In this document: positions 62,712 through 64,000 of the stretch, in pieces
How positions within the stretch are numbered: position 1 is the first letter of the stretch
How the letters are laid out: every line of letters begins with the position of its first letter
From: Sphingobacterium spiritivorum ATCC 33861
Lineage (GTDB): Bacteria; Bacteroidota; Bacteroidia; Sphingobacteriales; Sphingobacteriaceae
Length of the DNA stretch: 64,000 nucleotides
Direction of reading: 5' to 3'
NCBI RefSeq assembly: GCF_000143765.1
Contig: NZ_GL379771.1
Coordinates: 124,001-188,000, forward strand
The notes under the pieces: generated by a model
What the model saw: only the letters and a program-made list of their open reading frames with translations
The model's database searches: none
Told to the model about the DNA's origin: nothing
Program-made: the position numbers and the translations under genes

Positions 62712-64000
62712 TTATGCCTGAGGTGCTTCATTCTGAGGTGCCTGTTCAGCACTTTTTTGCTCTTGCTGAGGTTTATCTTCTCTTGGAGGACGAGGCAATA
62801 ACGCTTTACGGGAAAGCTTCATTTTACCTTGTTTATCTATATCCAGCAATTTGACAGTAACTTTATCTCCTTCTTTGAAGATTCCGTCCATTGTTTCATA
62901 ACGTTTCCAATCGATTTCTGAGATATGTAACAATCCGTCTTTACCCGGCATGATTTCTACGAAAGCACCAAATGGCATGATAGATTTCACTTTACCTTCA
63001 TATGTAGCACCAATCTCCGGTTTAGCAGCTATCGCTCTGATACGAGCTGAAGCTTCATCGATAGCTGCTTTATTATCAGCAAAGATCTGTACGATACCTT
63101 TGTTATCCACCTCTTCGATTGAGATCGTAGCGCCGGTTTCGCGTTGCATCTCCTGAATAATCTTACCACCTGGCCCGATAACAGCACCGATAAATTCTTT
63201 ATCAATAATGATCTGAATAATGCGTGGTGCATGTGGTTTGTAATCTTCACGAGGAGCAGAAATAGTTTTAGCCATCTCCCCAAGAATATGAAGACGGGCT
63301 TCTTTTGCCTGATCCAAAGCTTGTGTCAATACTTCCCACTTAAGACCATTGATCTTAAGGTCCATCTGACAAGCTACGATACCTTTTGAAGTACCTGTAA
63401 CTTTAAAGTCCATATCACCTAAGTGATCTTCGTCACCAAGGATATCAGATAAGATTGCGTATTTACCTGTTTTCTCATCTGTAATCAGACCCATTGCAAT
63501 ACCGGATACAGGTGCTTTTAATTTCACCCCAGCGTCCATCAATGCTAATGTTCCGGCACATACAGTTGCCATTGATGACGAACCGTTAGATTCCAGAATA
63601 TCTGATACTACACGAATTGTATAAGGATTTTCAGCATCTGCAGGTAATACTTGCTTCAATGAGCGCATAGCCAGGTTACCGTGACCCACTTCACGACGAC
63701 CAGGACCTCTGTTAGGTCTGACCTCTCCTGTAGAGAATGCCGGGAAGTTATAGTGCAGGATAAATTTGTTGTATCCATTGATAAATGCACCATCTATCAT
63801 CTGCTCATCATCTTTAGCTCCCAAAGTAACGGAAGTCAATGACTGTGTTTCACCACGTGTGAATACAGCAGATCCGTGAGCAGCAGGAAGGTAATTCACT
63901 TCTGACCAGATCGGACGTACAGTACGTACATCACGACCGTCCAGACGGATTCCTTCGTCCAATACTAAATTACGTACAGCATCATACTGTACATCGTGAA
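62712..64000 (-). CDS. pnp: Polyribonucleotide nucleotidyltransferase, C-terminal part (cut by window edge)
   Basis: 429 codons remain open at the right edge (the frame continues to 64000, [20 protein letters not shown]). Present are the second RNase PH domain, starting [14 protein letters not shown], with the catalytic region [17 protein letters not shown], then a KH domain ([22 protein letters not shown]) and an S1 domain ([20 protein letters not shown]). The extreme C-terminus is a Gln/Glu/Pro/Ala-rich tail. PNPase degrades RNA 3' to 5' with phosphate. The N-terminal RNase PH domain is outside the window. A TTG near 63962 is internal, not the start. Confidence 0.96.
   Translation of the reverse strand, partial: HDVQYDAVRNLVLDEGIRLDGRDVRTVRPIWSEVNYLPAAHGSAVFTRGETQSLTSVTLGAKDDEQMIDGAFINGYNKFILHYNFPAFSTGEVRPNRGPGRREVGHGNLAMRSLKQVLPADAENPYTIRVVSDILESNGSSSMATVCAGTLALMDAGVKLKAPVSGIAMGLITDEKTGKYAILSDILGDEDHLGDMDFKVTGTSKGIVACQMDLKINGLKWEVLTQALDQAKEARLHILGEMAKTISAPREDYKPHAPRIIQIIIDKEFIGAVIGPGGKIIQEMQRETGATISIEEVDNKGIVQIFADNKAAIDEASARIRAIAAKPEIGATYEGKVKSIMPFGAFVEIMPGKDGLLHISEIDWKRYETMDGIFKEGDKVTVKLLDIDKQGKMKLSRKALLPRPPREDKPQQEQKSAEQAPQNEAPQA

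Noticed and set aside
63960..63962. TTG as start of pnp
   Set aside because: The frame stays open to the window edge, and PNPase needs an N-terminal RNase PH domain; this is an internal leucine.

Overview
The window reads as chromosomal core DNA of an aerobic Bacteroidota, most likely a Sphingobacteriaceae member (Sphingobacterium-like). The grounds are: moderately AT-rich sequence; promoters with the Bacteroidota sigma-A minus-7 box TAnnTTTG; weak Shine-Dalgarno sequences with several TTG/GTG starts; a combined Alternative Complex III and caa3-type oxidase operon; a GH92 mannosidase; and a Bacteroidota-type small SRP RNA. The assignment is inferred from gene content and motif style, not from a database search. 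No phage, insertion sequence, CRISPR array, rRNA or tRNA was seen.

Layout. 1-7.9 kb: the start of a deoxyhypusine-synthase-like gene, a dipeptide epimerase, and glutamate synthase (gltB-gltD). 7.9-11.1 kb: a minus-strand operon tgt, LptF/G-family permease, EamA transporter. 11.3-17.7 kb: plus-strand glycosyltransferase, rsmG, dprA, MFS symporter with a small membrane partner, SRP RNA and accD, interrupted by a small acidic minus-strand gene. 17.7-24.8 kb: a small membrane protein with an HExxH motif, merR, fbp, phosphoesterase, trmN6, an outer-membrane-type protein and mutS. 25.1-27.0 kb: a Fic protein with its own DNA-binding domain under a 20-bp perfect inverted repeat, then mtgA.

27.1-31.1 kb is the most interesting accessory block. 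It is a reactive-sulfur module: a split YeeE/YedE transporter, a Crp/Fnr-type regulator, a TauE/SafE exporter and a metallo-beta-lactamase/double-rhodanese protein. Two matching GTAAC-N4-GTYAC palindromes sit at exactly the same distance from the two putative minus-7 boxes, as expected of a dedicated Crp-family activator.

31.1-41.0 kb: housekeeping genes (S4 RNA-binding protein, dapD, threonylcarbamoyl-AMP synthase, folP, brnQ, metG, S66 peptidase, DoxX) with two unknown exported proteins. 41.1-57.8 kb: a 15-gene minus-strand respiratory operon, actABCDEF, coxB/ctaD, ctaA, ctaB, two subunit-III genes, subunit IV, a SCO-like protein without cysteines, and DUF420. It encodes a quinol-to-oxygen electron path with its heme A biosynthesis. 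58.1-64 kb: msrB, a divergent LacI regulator/GH92 mannosidase pair with candidate operators, a DUF493 protein and the 3' part of pnp.

No wholly new system is obvious. The best leads are the Crp-type sulfur regulon, the self-contained Fic switch, the ligand-less SCO protein, Tgt without its zinc cysteines, and overlapping hairpins between ctaD and ctaA.
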